Part shown: piece after piece, positions 14,310 through 15,173 of the stretch
Position numbering within the stretch: position 1 is the stretch's first letter
How the letters are laid out: the number at the start of each line of letters is the position of its first letter
DNA from: Bryobacteraceae bacterium
Lineage (GTDB): Bacteria; Acidobacteriota; Terriglobia; Bryobacterales; Bryobacteraceae
Assembly (NCBI GenBank): GCA_014379815.1
Contig: JACMLA010000736.1
Coordinates: forward strand, 1-15,173
Direction: 5' to 3'
Length of the DNA: 15,173 bases
Made by a program: the position numbers and the translations under genes
The notes under the pieces: generated by a model
What the model was told of the DNA's origin: nothing
Database searches by the model: none
What the model saw: only the letters and a program-made list of their open reading frames with translations

Positions 14310-15173
14310 TCAGAATTCACTGATGTCAGAAGCTCGTCTCACGCTTGCGGCTCGGATACTGTTGAGATATTGGGGGAAGGTCCCTGACCTGATAGCCTCT
14401 CGCATCTCTCGCATGATGTCAAGATAACGGCGCAGGTTATGAATCGTAGCGAGCGTCGCATAGAGCATTTCCCCGGCAAGAAACAGATGGCGCAGGTAGG
14501 CCCGGCTAAAGTTGCGGCAGGTATAGCAGCCGCATTTCTCGTCCGGAGGAAGTGGATCGGCCCGGTAGCGCGCATGCTTGATCACCAGCCGTCCTTCTGA
14601 CGTATACAGCCTTCCTGTTCTGGCTTCCCGGGAGGGGAGAACACAATCCATCATGTCAACGCCGCGCGCCACGTACTCCGGCAACTCCTCCGGAAGACCA
14701 ACGCCCATCACATACCGCGGCTTCTCCGGGGGCAGCAGGGGGGCGGACGCCTCAACCATTTCCAGACTCAGAGGTCTGGGCTCGCCGACGCTAAGACCTC
14801 CGATGGCGTAACCCGGGGCGTCCAGCTCCAGCAAATCTTGAACACAGGCGGCCCGGAGGTCCGGAAACATCCCACCCTGAACGATGGGAAACAAAGCAAA
14901 CCTCTCTGTGTCGGCGACCTCGCGATGTCTCTGGAAGCACCGTCGCGCCCACCGCACCGTGCGATCGGTAGAGAGTTTGGACTCTGCATGGCTCGATCCA
15001 TACGGCAGGCACTCGTCCAGCACCATGGCGATGTCGCTGCCCAGCGCCAGTTGAACATCCACGGTAGATTCCGGTGTGAACATGTGGGAACTGCCATCCA
15101 GATGGGACTGGAACAAAACGCCGTCCTCGCTGATCTTGCGCAGCTCCGTAAGGCTGAATACCTGGAAGCCACC
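14310..15173 (-). CDS. tgt: tRNA-guanine transglycosylase (queuine/preQ1), N-terminus outside the window
   Basis: Exchanges guanine-34 for the queuosine precursor preQ1 in tRNAs with GUN anticodons. The visible 287 residues run from GGFQVFSLTELRKISEDG to the stop and open in frame at the right edge, so roughly the first 90-100 residues are missing. Numbered from the first visible residue: ALGSDIAMVLDECLPY (43-58) with the substrate-binding Asp at 53, QGGMFPDLR (99-107), GYAIGGLSVGE (121-131), MGVGLPEEL (156-164), and MMDCVLPSREARTG (174-187) with the nucleophile Asp176. The zinc site is CGCYTC (C214, C216, C219) plus H245 in TIHNLRRY. The usual TRNARNG after DCVxP reads SREARTG here, a mild change. 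It leads the yajC-secD-secF run. Confidence 0.97.
   Translation of the reverse strand, partial: GGFQVFSLTELRKISEDGVLFQSHLDGSSHMFTPESTVDVQLALGSDIAMVLDECLPYGSSHAESKLSTDRTVRWARRCFQRHREVADTERFALFPIVQGGMFPDLRAACVQDLLELDAPGYAIGGLSVGEPRPLSLEMVEASAPLLPPEKPRYVMGVGLPEELPEYVARGVDMMDCVLPSREARTGRLYTSEGRLVIKHARYRADPLPPDEKCGCYTCRNFSRAYLRHLFLAGEMLYATLATIHNLRRYLDIMREMREAIRSGTFPQYLNSIRAASVRRASDISEF

Noticed and set aside
1..15173. CRISPR array, insertion sequence, prophage, toxin-antitoxin or riboswitch
   Set aside because: I saw no regularly spaced repeats, transposase or integrase motifs, or recognisable riboswitch folds; all long stretches are explained by the genes listed.

Overview
The window looks like chromosomal DNA from an acidobacterium, most likely of the Solibacter/Bryobacter type. 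The strongest sign is the pair at the left edge: an acidobacterial-type PadR regulator coupled to a large FtsX/MacB-like permease of the ADOP (acidobacterial duplicated orphan permease) family. The envelope genes (TonB, ExbB, two ExbD, TPR lipoprotein) and the moderately high GC content fit a diderm host. This placement is inference from gene content only.

Layout. (1) 1-2799, minus: padR followed by an ADOP permease that is broken twice (frameshift near 1533-1536, in-frame TGA at 694-696) and runs off the left edge. (2) 2878-4890, plus: an MFS exporter and a TerC-family membrane protein, 3 nt apart, divergent from padR across a short region that carries a good promoter and a perfect inverted repeat. 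(3) 4922-7008, minus: homoserine dehydrogenase (hom), a SAM-dependent methyltransferase with an apparent signal peptide (ATGA overlap), then tRNA-Ser(GCU). (4) 7041-7361, plus: a small secreted protein of unknown function, ending at a strong, probably bidirectional hairpin terminator. (5) 7444-15173, minus: one long run in the order tgt, yajC, secD, secF, tonB, exbB, exbD, exbD, TPR lipoprotein gene, terminating at that same hairpin.

How the genes work together. tgt-yajC-secD-secF is the widely conserved order for queuosine tRNA modification plus the accessory part of the Sec translocon; SecDF uses the proton motive force to help pull proteins across the inner membrane. The genes that follow encode a second proton-driven machine, an ExbB/ExbD motor with two different ExbD subunits and a TonB arm, plus a lipoprotein with TPR repeats. 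The run therefore joins two proton-motive-force-driven envelope machines, with repeats and a hairpin in its longer internal gaps (secD-secF, tonB-exbB, exbB-exbD). I saw no CRISPR array, phage, insertion sequence or defence system. The points most worth a second look are the 1 ExbB : 2 ExbD + TPR lipoprotein motor, the methyltransferase that appears exported, the decayed ADOP under an intact PadR and operator, and the possible control sites inside the sec-tonB-exb run.
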